From: Burkholderiales bacterium
GTDB taxonomy: Bacteria; Pseudomonadota; Gammaproteobacteria; Burkholderiales; Ga0077523
DNA: 64,000 bases
Direction of reading: 5' to 3'
Assembly: GCA_019745565.1 (NCBI GenBank)
Contig: JAIESW010000001.1
Coordinates: 1-64,000, forward strand
Numbering within the stretch: the first letter of the stretch is position 1; the number at the start of each line of letters is the position of its first letter. Of the stretch, positions 1-11,533 are shown in pieces. Made by a program: the position numbers and the translations under genes. The notes below the pieces were generated by a model, which was not told the DNA's origin, ran no database searches, and saw only the letters and a list, made by a program, of their open reading frames with translations.

Positions 1-1097
1 CACTGCTTCATGCCGAGCGAGATGCGGCGGCGGTCCTCGTCGATCTCGAGGATCATCACCTCGACCTCGTCGCCCAGCTGCACCACCTTGGACGGATGGA
101 CGTTCTTGTTGGTCCAGTCCATCTCGGAGACGTGCACCAGGCCCTCGATGCCGGACTCGATCTCGACGAACGCGCCGTAGTCGGTGAGGTTGGTGACCTT
201 GCCGAACAGGCGGGTGCCTTGCGGATAGCGGCGACCGAGGCCGACCCACGGATCTTCGCCGAGTTGCTTCAGGCCCAGGGAGACACGGTTCTTCTCCTGG
301 TCGAACTTGAGCACCTTGGCTTCCACTTCGTCGCCCACCGACAGGATCTCGGACGGGTGCTTGACGCGGCGCCACGCGAGATCGGTGATGTGCAGCAGGC
401 CGTCGATGCCGCCCAGGTCAACGAACGCACCGTAGTCGGTGATGTTCTTGACGATGCCCTTGACCACCGCGCCTTCGTGCAGCGTCTCGAGCAGCTTCTG
501 GCGCTCTTCGCCCTGCGAGGCTTCGACCACGGCGCGGCGCGACACCACCACGTTGTTGCGCTTGCGGTCGAGCTTGATGACCTTGAATTCGAGGTTCTTG
601 CCTTCGTACGGCGTCGTGTCCTTGACCGGGCGCACATCCACCAGCGAACCGGGCAGGAAGGCGCGGATGCCGTTGATCATGACGGTGAGGCCGCCCTTCA
701 CCTTGCCGGTGATGAGGCCCTGCACCAGCGTGCCCTGCTCCAGGGCCTGCTCCAGCGCATGCCAGGCGGCGAGGCGCTTGGCCTTCTCGCGCGAGAGGCG
801 CGTTTCGCCGTAACCGTCTTCCAGCGCTTCGATGGCGACGGAGACGAAGTCGCCGGGCTTTACTTCCACTTCACCCTTGTCGCCGCGGAACTCGTCGATC
901 GAGATGAAGCTCTCGGATTTGAGGCCTGCGTTCACCACGACGTGGTTGGAATCGACGCGGACGACTTCGGCGGTGATCACTTCACCGGCGCGCAATTCCT
1001 GTCGGGACAGGCTTTCTTCGAAGAGTTCGGCAAAGTTCTCCATGGCGCCGGGAATCGACGTGGAGGATGAAGCGACGGTCTGGGTGGCGGTTGTCAT
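1..1097 (-). CDS. rpsA: 30S ribosomal protein S1, N-terminal part (runs off the window)
   Basis: Ribosomal protein S1 binds mRNA on the 30S subunit and helps start translation. The 365 visible codons match S1 closely: the N-terminus reads [11 protein letters not shown], followed by [48 protein letters not shown] and [19 protein letters not shown]. They cover roughly four of the six OB-fold repeats; the rest lies left of position 1. I chose the ATG at 1097, which puts about 18 residues before the conserved start, much as in other betaproteobacterial S1. An in-frame ATG at 1115 would add six residues, and one at 1043 would start directly at MENF. No strong ribosome binding site precedes any of them, as is typical of rpsA. 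It follows aroA-cmk after a gap of about 145 bp, as in related genomes. Identification is certain; the exact start is not. Confidence 0.97.
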   Translation of the reverse strand, partial: MTTATQTVASSSTSIPGAMENFAELFEESLSRQELRAGEVITAEVVRVDSNHVVVNAGLKSESFISIDEFRGDKGEVEVKPGDFVSVAIEALEDGYGETRLSREKAKRLAAWHALEQALEQGTLVQGLITGKVKGGLTVMINGIRAFLPGSLVDVRPVKDTTPYEGKNLEFKVIKLDRKRNNVVVSRRAVVEASQGEERQKLLETLHEGAVVKGIVKNITDYGAFVDLGGIDGLLHITDLAWRRVKHPSEILSVGDEVEAKVLKFDQEKNRVSLGLKQLGEDPWVGLGRRYPQGTRLFGKVTNLTDYGAFVEIESGIEGLVHVSEMDWTNKNVHPSKVVQLGDEVEVMILEIDEDRRRISLGMKQ

Positions 1098-1134
1098 GAG
1101 ATTGAAGGGATCCATCTTCCAGCCGCAGGGGCTG
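1098..1134 (-). promoter_or_regulatory. rpsA translation leader with weak SD and small hairpin
   Basis: On the minus strand, CAGCC and GGCTG (1134-1130 and 1124-1120) can pair around a CCTGC loop, followed directly by GGAAG and the upstream ATG at 1115. No canonical AGGAGG is present. In E. coli the rpsA leader also lacks a strong Shine-Dalgarno, uses hairpins and a GAAG, and is repressed by S1 itself. Similar autoregulation is plausible here but is inferred from this short stretch only. Confidence 0.3.
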
Positions 1135-1242
1135 GGTTCGAACTTCGAAAAAAATGCCTTCCTGTCAGACCGTTGGGTTGGCAGGCAACACCTGCTCGAC
1201 CGCAAATCCGGCCCGAAACGGGAAGACGACCGGTTGTATGGA

Positions 1243-3213
1243 CTACGTGCTGCTGCTGCGTTGCCGGACCCAGGCTACCACCTGGTTAGCGGCCTCTTCA
1301 GCCGAAAGTTCAGTAGTATCAAGGGGCAACGCATCGCTTGCCGCCTTGAGGGGGGCCACACTGCGTTGGCTGTCCCGCTCGTCTCGACTCGCGATTTCCT
1401 GCAAAAGGGCGGGAAGATTAACATCCATTCCTTTTGCTATCAACTGCTTATATCTGCGCTCCGCGCGCACCTTGGCGGTGGCAGTCAGGAACACCTTCGG
1501 CGAGGCGTCGGGGAACACCACGCTCCCCATGTCGCGCCCCTCGGCAACCAGGCCCGGCATCGCGCGAAAGGCCTTCTGGCGCCATAGGAGAGCGGCGCGC
1601 ACGGCGGGCAACGCGGCCACTTTCGACGCTGCGTCAGACACTTGTTCCGAGCGGATCCGATCGCTCACGTCCCGGCCCGAAAGCCAGACGCGCCCCTCAT
1701 CGAACGCCACGTCGAGCCCTGCCGCGATGGGCGCAAGCGCCCGTTCGTCCTGCAGGTCCACGCCCTGCTCGAGCGCGGCGAGGCCCACCACGCGATAAAG
1801 CGCACCGCTTTCCAGCAGATGCCAGCCGAGCTGCCGTGCCACCAGCAGCGCCACCGTGCCCTTGCCCGAGGCAGCCGGCCCGTCGAGTGCCACCACCGGC
1901 ACGTGCGCGGGCCTGGTCACCGACGCGAACCGCTGGAAATAATCGGGAAACGTCTTCGCGACGCAACCGGGATCGTTGATGCGCATCGGCACACCACCCA
2001 GCGCCACGAGCGAGAAACACATCGCGATGCGATGGTCGTCGTAGGTGTCGATCGCCGCCCCGTGCAATGCAGCGGCTGGTGTCACACGCAGAAAGTCCGG
2101 ACCCTCTTCCACCGTCGCACCCACCTTGCGCAGCTCGGTCGCCATCGCGGTGAGCCGATCCGTCTCCTTGACCCGCCAGCTCGCCACGTTGCGCAGGCGG
2201 CACGGGCCATCGGTGAAGAGCGCGGCCACCGCCAGCGTCATTGCGGCGTCGGGGATGTGATTGAGATCGAGATCGAACGCTTTCAACCGCCCGTTCGCCG
2301 GTCCGCTCGCCTCGATCCACGTGTCGCCCCAGGTGATGCGCGCACCCAGTTGCTCCAATGCATCCGCAAAGCGCACGTCACCCTGGATGCTGGTACGCCC
2401 CACCCCTTCGATGCGCAACGGACCCCCGCCGATGGCACCGGCCGCGAGGAAGTACGACGCACCGGAGGCGTCCCCCTCCACCGGCACCGTCCCGGGCGAT
2501 CGATAGTGCGCACCGGCAGGAATCGTGAACCGCTCCCAGCCCTCGCGTCGCACCTCGATGCCGAAGCGCGCCATCAGGTTGAGCGTGATGTCGATGTAGG
2601 GCTTGGAGATCAGTTCGCCGTCCACCTCGATGACGGTGGCCGCTCCAGTGAGCGGCAGCGCCATCAGCAGCGCGGTCAGGAACTGACTCGACACGTCGCC
2701 GCGCACCCGCACCGTCGGCAGCGGCCTGATCGCGCCAGGGCCGATGGCGAGCGGCGGAAAACCGTCGTTGGCCTCGAAGCGGATGTCGGCCCCGATGGCG
2801 CGCAGACCCTCCACCAGATCACCGATGGGTCGCTCGTGCATGCGCGGCACGCCGGACAACCGGTAGTGCCCCCCAGCCAGTGCCAGCACGGCGGTCAGCG
2901 GACGGAAAGCCGTCCCGGCATTGCCCAGGAACAGATCGGCCGCCCTGACCGGAAACCGCCCGCGACATCCGGTGATGCGAGCCACACCGGACGCCACATC
3001 CCCTGCGATGTCGACGCCGAGTTTGTCCAGGGCCTCCAGCATGTGACGCGTGTCATCGGAATCCAGCAGGTCGCGGATCTCGGTGACACCATCGGCCAGG
3101 GCGGCTAGCAGCAGCGTGCGATTCGAGATGCTCTTCGACCCCGGCAATCGCACGGTGCCCCCGGCAGCGCCGAGCGGCGGCAGATCGAGGTGCTCGGGGT
3201 AGCCGGCAGCCAC
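1243..3213 (-). CDS. aroA-cmk: fused EPSP synthase / cytidylate kinase (AroA-Cmk)
   Basis: One uninterrupted frame of 656 residues encodes two enzymes. Residues 1 to about 428 are 3-phosphoshikimate 1-carboxyvinyltransferase (shikimate pathway step six), with [46 protein letters not shown] and the KETDRL loop. After a linker near 1915, residues from about 435 are cytidylate kinase (CMP/dCMP to the diphosphate), with the P-loop [19 protein letters not shown] and [13 protein letters not shown]. The GTG at 3213 is chosen because it overlaps the TAG of tyrA by one base (TAGTG) and gives a normal AroA N-terminus; frames further upstream are noise. In most relatives aroA and cmk are adjacent but separate; joined forms are known. 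Both catalytic domains look complete, so both activities are expected in one polypeptide. Confidence 0.93.
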   Translation of the reverse strand: MAAGYPEHLDLPPLGAAGGTVRLPGSKSISNRTLLLAALADGVTEIRDLLDSDDTRHMLEALDKLGVDIAGDVASGVARITGCRGRFPVRAADLFLGNAGTAFRPLTAVLALAGGHYRLSGVPRMHERPIGDLVEGLRAIGADIRFEANDGFPPLAIGPGAIRPLPTVRVRGDVSSQFLTALLMALPLTGAATVIEVDGELISKPYIDITLNLMARFGIEVRREGWERFTIPAGAHYRSPGTVPVEGDASGASYFLAAGAIGGGPLRIEGVGRTSIQGDVRFADALEQLGARITWGDTWIEASGPANGRLKAFDLDLNHIPDAAMTLAVAALFTDGPCRLRNVASWRVKETDRLTAMATELRKVGATVEEGPDFLRVTPAAALHGAAIDTYDDHRIAMCFSLVALGGVPMRINDPGCVAKTFPDYFQRFASVTRPAHVPVVALDGPAASGKGTVALLVARQLGWHLLESGALYRVVGLAALEQGVDLQDERALAPIAAGLDVAFDEGRVWLSGRDVSDRIRSEQVSDAASKVAALPAVRAALLWRQKAFRAMPGLVAEGRDMGSVVFPDASPKVFLTATAKVRAERRYKQLIAKGMDVNLPALLQEIASRDERDSQRSVAPLKAASDALPLDTTELSAEEAANQVVAWVRQRSSST

Positions 3214-4091
3214 TAGCGGCCTTGCTCGATGCGCCGCAGCCAGGCGTTGCGGGCATCGCGGGATTGGGTGAACAACTCCTGCAGCGCGTCGCCATCGCCT
3301 GCCGCCACCAGTTTGCGCATGGTCGCAAGCGCGTCGCCATAGCGATCGATCTCCGCCAGCAGGGCCTCGCGGTTCGCGAGTGCGATGTCGCGCCACATTT
3401 CCGGCGAGCTGGACGCGATGCGTGTGAAATCGCGGAAGCCGCCGGCCGCGAAGCCGAACAGCCGCTCGGCATCGGGTCGCTGCGCGATCATCGCCACCAG
3501 CGCGTACGCCAGCACGTGCGGGAGATGGCTCACGGCGGCGAACACGCTGTCGTGTTCATGGGCGCTCATGCGCGCCACACGGGCGCCGCACTGTTTCCAG
3601 AGCGCCTCGGCCCGGTCCGCCGCATCGGGCGCCGTCTCGGGCAGCGGCGTCAGCACGACGTTGCGGCCGTCGTACAGATCGGCGCGCGCAGCGTCGACGC
3701 CGGAATGCTCGGCACCGGCGATGGGATGCGCCGGCACGAAGCGTGGCCACCGCGCGCCCAGTGCCGGCCGGGCAACCGCGATCACGTCCTGTTTGGTGCT
3801 GCCGCCATCGGTCACGACCGTGCCCGGGTCGAGCCTGGGGGCGATCGCTCGCAACACCGCATCGAACTGGCCGACCGGCACCGCAACCACGACCGCATCG
3901 GCGCCGTCCACGCCGGAGGCCGGATCGGCGGCGATCTCGTCGACCACGCCGAGCTCCAGCGCACGTTCGAGATTGGCCCGGCCGCGCCCGATGCCGACGA
4001 CGCGATCCACCGCTCCCGCCCGCTTGAGCGCGAGCGCGGTGGAACCGCCGATCAGGCCGACGCCGATCACGGCGAGGCGTCGCACTTTCAC
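3213..4091 (-). CDS. tyrA: prephenate dehydrogenase
   Basis: TyrA oxidatively decarboxylates prephenate to 4-hydroxyphenylpyruvate with NAD(P) for tyrosine synthesis in the cytosol. The 292-residue protein begins with the Rossmann motif [17 protein letters not shown], followed by [31 protein letters not shown] and the helical C-terminal domain ([34 protein letters not shown]). Length and motifs fit the monofunctional enzyme without an ACT or chorismate mutase domain. The start is GTG at 4091, 12 bases after the hisC stop; the end overlaps the aroA start by one base, so translation is probably coupled. In pseudomonads tyrA is itself fused to aroA; here the fusion point is instead between aroA and cmk. 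Confidence 0.95.
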   Translation of the reverse strand: MKVRRLAVIGVGLIGGSTALALKRAGAVDRVVGIGRGRANLERALELGVVDEIAADPASGVDGADAVVVAVPVGQFDAVLRAIAPRLDPGTVVTDGGSTKQDVIAVARPALGARWPRFVPAHPIAGAEHSGVDAARADLYDGRNVVLTPLPETAPDAADRAEALWKQCGARVARMSAHEHDSVFAAVSHLPHVLAYALVAMIAQRPDAERLFGFAAGGFRDFTRIASSSPEMWRDIALANREALLAEIDRYGDALATMRKLVAAGDGDALQELFTQSRDARNAWLRRIEQGR

Positions 4092-4103
4092 TGCCGCCGG
4101 TCC

Positions 4104-5222
4104 CTACCGGTGGGCCGCCGCCGGCGCCAGCACCGCACCGAGCGCTTCGAGAAAGCGCTCGTTCTCGGCCGGCAGCCCCACGCTGACGCGCAGCCACTCT
4201 GGCATGGCGTAGCCCCCGACCGGGCGGACGATGACGCCGCGCTCGAGCAGCCGGCGGAAGATGCCGGCGGCATCGCCGACCCGCACGCACACGAAGTTGC
4301 CGAACGACGGGATATGCGGCAGCTCCATGGGGCCGAAACCGGCAACCAACTGCCGCAGTCCCTCGTCGTTCAAACGTCGACTGCGCGCGACGTACTCGTC
4401 GTCGTGCAGCGCCGCGATGGCACCGGCCTGCGCGACCGTGTTGACGTTGAACGGCTGGCGGATGCGATTCATCAGGTCGGCCACGTCGGGGTGCGAGAGC
4501 GCGAAGCCCACGCGCATCCCGGCCAGCCCGTAGGCTTTCGAGAACGTGCGCGTGATCACCAGGTTCGGATGGGCCTTGAGCCAGGCGATGCTGTCGTAAC
4601 GCTGCGCGTCCGGGAGATACTCGGTATAGGCCTCGTCCAGCACGACGACCACGCGCCGCGGCACCTTCGCGAGCAGTGCCGCCAGGGCTTCGCCGCGCAG
4701 AAACGTCCCGGTGGGATTGTTCGGATTGGCGATGAACAGCATGCGCGTGTCGTCGCGGATGGCGGCGACCATGGCATCGGGGTCGTGCCCGAACTCCCGC
4801 GCCGGAACCTCGATGCCCGTCGCGCCGATCGACTGGATCGACAGCGGATACACGGCGAACGCATGCTTGGCGTAGACGGCGCTGGTGCCGGGCGACAAAA
4901 ACGTGCGCGCCACCAGTTCGAGCACGTCGTTCGACCCGTTGCCGATGGCAATCTGCGCCATGTCCACACCGAAGCGGGCTGACAGCGCGCGCTTCAACTC
5001 GAAACCGTTCGCGTCCGGGTAGCGGGCGATCTCGGGCAGCGCCGCCTGCATCGCGGCCAGCGCCTTGGCGCTCGGTCCGAGCGGATTCTCGTTGGACGCG
5101 AGCTTCACGATCCCCGACTCGGGCAGGCCCAGTTCGCGCGCCACCTCGGAGGCCGGCTTGCCCGGGATGTACGGCGCAAAGGTGCGGATCCAGGACGGGG
5201 CGGACTCACAGACGTCGATCAT
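4104..5222 (-). CDS. hisC: histidinol-phosphate / aromatic aminotransferase
   Basis: This 372-residue class I/II PLP aminotransferase belongs to the HisC family. Visible hallmarks are LASNENPLGPS near the N-terminus, ANPNNPTGT, VVVLDEAYTEY and the PLP lysine in TFSKAYGLAGMRVGF. The ATG at 5222 gives MIDVCESAPSW; the open frame continues upstream only because of base composition. The gene lies between pheA (20-bp gap) and tyrA (12-bp gap) rather than with his genes. This suggests that, like HisC2 of related bacteria, it mainly transaminates phenylpyruvate and hydroxyphenylpyruvate as the last step to Phe and Tyr. Whether it is also the only histidinol-phosphate aminotransferase cannot be told from this window. 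Confidence 0.93.
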   Translation of the reverse strand: MIDVCESAPSWIRTFAPYIPGKPASEVARELGLPESGIVKLASNENPLGPSAKALAAMQAALPEIARYPDANGFELKRALSARFGVDMAQIAIGNGSNDVLELVARTFLSPGTSAVYAKHAFAVYPLSIQSIGATGIEVPAREFGHDPDAMVAAIRDDTRMLFIANPNNPTGTFLRGEALAALLAKVPRRVVVVLDEAYTEYLPDAQRYDSIAWLKAHPNLVITRTFSKAYGLAGMRVGFALSHPDVADLMNRIRQPFNVNTVAQAGAIAALHDDEYVARSRRLNDEGLRQLVAGFGPMELPHIPSFGNFVCVRVGDAAGIFRRLLERGVIVRPVGGYAMPEWLRVSVGLPAENERFLEALGAVLAPAAAHR

Positions 5223-5242
5223 GACGGACCTTTTCGAGGACT

Positions 5243-6313
5243 TCAGGCGACGGCGACGGGATAGGACCCGAGCACCTTGAGGAAAGCGGCCTTCGCGCGC
5301 ACCTCGGCGAGCGCCTGTGCGACGGTGGGGTCGGCCTGGTGCCCTTCGATGTCCACGAAGAACACGTACTCCCAGAGTCCGGTGCGCGAGGGGCGGGATT
5401 CGAACTTCGACATGCTGACGCCATGCTGCGCCAGCGGTTCCAGCAACTCGTGCATGGCGCCCGGTCGATTTTGGGCCGACATCACGAAGGAGGTCTTGTC
5501 CCGGCCGGAGGGCGACACGTCCTGATCCGCCACCACGAGGAACCGCGTGGTGTTGTTCGGTTCGTCTTCGATGTTCTCGGCGAGCAGCGGCAGCCCGTAC
5601 AGTTCGCCGGCCCCGCGTGATGCGATGGCCGCGGCACCGGTCTCGGCGGCCGCACGCTTTGCCGCCTCCGCGTTGCTCGCCAGCGCGACGCGTTCCGCCG
5701 CCGGCAGATGCCGCGCGAGCCACTCGTTGCACTGGCCGAGGCTCTGCGAATGGGCGAAGACGACCTTCACGTCCCGGATGGCCGCTGCCTTGGACAGCAG
5801 GCAGTGGTGGATCGGCAGCAGCACTTCGCCGCAGATGCGCAGGCGCGTCCCGACCAGCAGGTCGAGCGTCGTGCCGACGCTGCCTTCGGTCGAGTTCTCC
5901 ACCGGCACCACCCCATAGCCAGCCGCGCCGGACTCCACTTGCCGGAAGACTTCGGCGATGGACGCGCACGCGAGCGGCGTCGCCGCGCCGCCGAACTGCT
6001 TGCGCACCGCCTCTTCGCTGTAAGTCCCGCGGGGACCCAGGTAGGCGATGGCGAACGCGCGCTCCAGCGCTCGACCCGCCGAAATGATCTCGACGAACAG
6101 GTGCTGGATGGCCGCGTCGGGCAGCGGCCCCCGGTTGAGTTCGGCCAGGCGGCGCAGTACCTGCGCCTCGCGCTCGGGCCGATAGACGACCCCGCCCTCG
6201 CCCTTCAGATGGCCGATCTCCGAGGCGTAGCGCGCCCGTTCGTTGACCAGTTCCAGGAGCTTCGCGTCGAGTTCGTCGATGCGATCGCGCAGCCGGCGGA
6301 TGCCCTCGTCCAT
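5243..6313 (-). CDS. pheA: bifunctional chorismate mutase / prephenate dehydratase (P-protein)
   Basis: PheA converts chorismate to prephenate and then to phenylpyruvate. The 356 residues show an N-terminal AroQ-type mutase helix (RRLRDRIDELDAKLLELVNER, about residues 5-85), a prephenate dehydratase domain starting AYLGPRGTYSE (about 92), with VPVENSTEGSVGTTLDLL and the catalytic-site NNTTRFLV, and a C-terminal ACT domain with KTSFVMSAQNRPGAMHELL and SKFESRPSRTGLWEYVFF. The last contains the ESRP motif linked to phenylalanine feedback inhibition. The ATG at 6313 lies seven bases after the serA stop. Length and domain order are those of the usual proteobacterial P-protein. Confidence 0.96.
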   Translation of the reverse strand: MDEGIRRLRDRIDELDAKLLELVNERARYASEIGHLKGEGGVVYRPEREAQVLRRLAELNRGPLPDAAIQHLFVEIISAGRALERAFAIAYLGPRGTYSEEAVRKQFGGAATPLACASIAEVFRQVESGAAGYGVVPVENSTEGSVGTTLDLLVGTRLRICGEVLLPIHHCLLSKAAAIRDVKVVFAHSQSLGQCNEWLARHLPAAERVALASNAEAAKRAAAETGAAAIASRGAGELYGLPLLAENIEDEPNNTTRFLVVADQDVSPSGRDKTSFVMSAQNRPGAMHELLEPLAQHGVSMSKFESRPSRTGLWEYVFFVDIEGHQADPTVAQALAEVRAKAAFLKVLGSYPVAVA

Positions 6314-6320
6314 GACCGGC

Positions 6321-7502
6321 TCAGCCCTCGGTCGGCAGATAGCGCACGGCCAGCACGCCCCCGATCGAGGCGATGCCGCGGATCACCGTGTCCGGCACAG
6401 GGCTGTCTACGTCCACCAGCGTATACGCCATCTCGCCGCGCGACTTGTTCAGCATGTTGTGGATGTTGAGCCCGGCGGTGGCCATGGCGGTGGAGATCTG
6501 CCCCAGCATGTTCGGCACGTTCGAGTTGGCGATGCCGACACGGTACGGCGATTCGCGCGCCATCACCACGTCGGGGAAATTGACCGCATTGCGGACGTTG
6601 CCGTGCTCGAGGAATTCACGCAACTGGTCGACCACCATGAGCGCGCAGTTCTCCTCGGCCTCGCGGGTCGAGGCGCCCATATGCGGCAGCGCGACCACAC
6701 CGGGCTGGCCGATCAGCGTCTCGGTCGGGAAGTCGGAAACATACCCCTTGAGTTTCTTCGCCTTCAGCGCCTCGAGCACCGCACCGGCATCGACGATCGC
6801 CTCGCGGGCGAAGTTGAGCACGACGGCTCCATGCTTCATCAGCGCGATGCGCTTGGCATCGATCAGGCCCACGGTCGCGGGCACCTGCGGCACGTGCACG
6901 GTGATGAAATCGGAGGCGCGGATCAGTTCCTCGATGCTGTGCGCCCGCTTCACCTGGGACGGCAGACTCCAGGCCGCGTCCACGGTGATCTCGGGGTCAT
7001 AGCCGATCACCTGCATGCCGAGCCGGATCGCGGCATCGGCCACCAGGCTGCCGATCTTGCCAAGGCCGATCACACCGAGCGTGTGACCGGGCAGCTCGAT
7101 GCCGGCGAACTGCTTCTTGCCGTCCTCGACTTGGGTTTCCAGTTCCGCGCCGGAAGCCTTGAGGCCCTCGACGAACCGCGCCGCCGGAACGATGTTGCGC
7201 GCCCCCAGCAGCAGGCCTGCGATCACCAGTTCCTTCACCGCGTTCGCGTTCGCGCCCGGCGCATTGAACACCGGCACGCCGCGCGCGCTCATCTTGGGTA
7301 CCGGGATGTTGTTGGTACCCGCCCCGGCACGACCGATGGCGAGCACCGAGTCCGGAATGGCCATCGCGTGCATGTCCTGGGATCGCACCAGGATCGCGTC
7401 GGGTTCGGCCTCGCCGCTGCCATGGCTGTACAGCTCGGCCGGCAGGCGCGACAGCCCCTTCGCCGAAATGCTGTTCAGCGTCAGGACCCGAAATCTAGCC
7501 AT
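6321..7502 (-). CDS. serA: D-3-phosphoglycerate dehydrogenase with C-terminal ACT domain
   Basis: The protein (393 residues) is a D-isomer-specific 2-hydroxyacid dehydrogenase of the SerA type, first step of phosphoserine synthesis. It has RAGAGTNNIPVPKMSARGVP and NAPGANANAVKELV in the substrate domain, an NAD-binding GVIGLGKIGSLVADAA with a following YDPEI, HVPQVPATVGLI, and the catalytic His in ALPHMGASTREAEENCA. A single ACT domain (about residue 325 onward, NVPNMLGQISTAMATAGLNI) suggests allosteric control by serine. It overlaps the serC stop by eight bases, and pheA follows after seven, so it is co-translated with both. Some relatives have pdxB or nothing at this place in the operon. Confidence 0.93.
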   Translation of the reverse strand: MARFRVLTLNSISAKGLSRLPAELYSHGSGEAEPDAILVRSQDMHAMAIPDSVLAIGRAGAGTNNIPVPKMSARGVPVFNAPGANANAVKELVIAGLLLGARNIVPAARFVEGLKASGAELETQVEDGKKQFAGIELPGHTLGVIGLGKIGSLVADAAIRLGMQVIGYDPEITVDAAWSLPSQVKRAHSIEELIRASDFITVHVPQVPATVGLIDAKRIALMKHGAVVLNFAREAIVDAGAVLEALKAKKLKGYVSDFPTETLIGQPGVVALPHMGASTREAEENCALMVVDQLREFLEHGNVRNAVNFPDVVMARESPYRVGIANSNVPNMLGQISTAMATAGLNIHNMLNKSRGEMAYTLVDVDSPVPDTVIRGIASIGGVLAVRYLPTEG

Positions 7503-8576
7503 TTCGCTGCGCGAAATCAGTCATGAAGGCCGCGAGCGCCTGCACCCCTGCCATCGGCATCGCGTTGTAGATGGATGCGCGCATGCCTCCCACGGAGCGG
7601 TGCCCTTTCAATTGGATCAGCCCGTGCTTCTTGGACTCGGACAGGAATTTCTCGTCGAGGGCCTCGTCGCGCAACCGGAAAGGAATGTTCATCAGGGACC
7701 GGTCTTCCTTCGCGACGGGATTGGTGTAGAAGCCGCTGCCGTCGATCAGGTCGTACAGCAGTGCCGCCTTGGCACGGTTCACCCGCTCCATGCCGGCGAG
7801 ACCGCCGTTGCGCTTCAACCACTGGAACACCAGCCCCGCGATGTAGACGCCATAGGTGGGCGGCGTGTTGAGCATGGACTCCCCTTCCGCCATGGCCTTG
7901 TAGTCGAGCAGGGTCGGCGTGCTGGCGGGCGCGCGGCCGATGAGATCCTTGCGCACGATCACGATGACGAGGCCGGCCGGACCGATGTTCTTCTGCGCGC
8001 CGGCGTAGATCAGGCCGTACTTCGACACATCCATGGGTCGCGACAGGATGTGCGACGACATGTCCGCCACGAGCGGCACGCCGCCGGTATCGGGCACTTC
8101 GTGGAATTCGACGCCGCCGATGGTCTCGTTGGTGGTCACGTGCACATAGGCCGCGCCCGGATCGAGCTTCCAGGCGGCACGCTTGGGCACGTAGGAGAAA
8201 TTGCGATCCTCGGCGGTGGCGGCGACGTTCACCTTCCCGAACTTCTTCGCCTCGCCGATGGCCTTCTTCGCCCACTCGCCGGTGTGGATGTAGTCCGCCC
8301 GACCGGCCGCCCCCATCAGATTCATCGGCACCATCGCGAACTGCAGCGTGGCACCGCCCTGCAGAAACAGCACTTCGTAGTTCTCGGGAATCGCCATCAG
8401 CTCGCGCAGATCAGCCTCGGCCGCCGCGATGATGGATTCGAACTCCTTGCCGCGATGGCTCATCTCCATCACCGACATGCCCGACCCGTGCCAGTCGAGC
8501 ATCTCGTCGCGCGCCTGCGCCAGTACTTCTTCGGGCAGGACCGCCGGACCGGCGCTGAAGTTGTGGACGCGGGCCA

Positions 8577-8577
<1 letters not shown>
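7495..8577 (-). CDS. serC: phosphoserine aminotransferase
   Basis: SerC transfers the amino group of glutamate to 3-phosphohydroxypyruvate, and to the related intermediate of pyridoxal phosphate synthesis. The 360 residues begin NFSAGPAVLPEEVL and contain MSHRGKEF, FLQGGATLQFAMVPMNL, the PLP-lysine segment YAGAQKNIGPAGLVIVIV, NTPPTYGVY and the C-terminal GHRSVGGMRASIYNAMP. All are family signatures and the length is standard. The ATG at 8577 overlaps the gyrA TGA by one base (TGATG), and the end overlaps serA by eight, so serine synthesis is translationally tied to gyrase A in this operon. Confidence 0.97.
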
Positions 8578-11240
<2,663 letters not shown>

Positions 11241-11533
11241 CGACGAGGTCTGTGAACGGGCGAACGACCCGTGGAGAGATTTGTCCGATCCGGTGTCTCC
11301 GGCACACCGCAAGCCGGGTCGGAAAAAACGCGAAGTTTAGCACGCGACCACGCCGGAAATCCCCGCTCCGGGACCTCTCGAACGCTGCCTCCGCCCTATG
11401 GAACTCGACGGATGAATGTCTGTGTTATCGTTCCCGGACGCTGACCGGGAGGAGCGTCGTAGCACGCGTTGGAGCCTGAGCAGCTGACCAATCAAAGAGA
11501 CCAAGCCCGTAACCTCTCTCCAACGGTGATGCC
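11241..11533. other. intergenic region between divergent gyrA and OmpA-like gene
   Basis: This 293-bp stretch separates two divergent genes and must hold promoters for both. I see no convincing open frame, RNA or long repeat. A CCGGGAGGAG stretch near 11448-11457 is too far from the next start to be its binding site. No clear -35/-10 pair can be assigned by eye. Confidence 0.5.
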
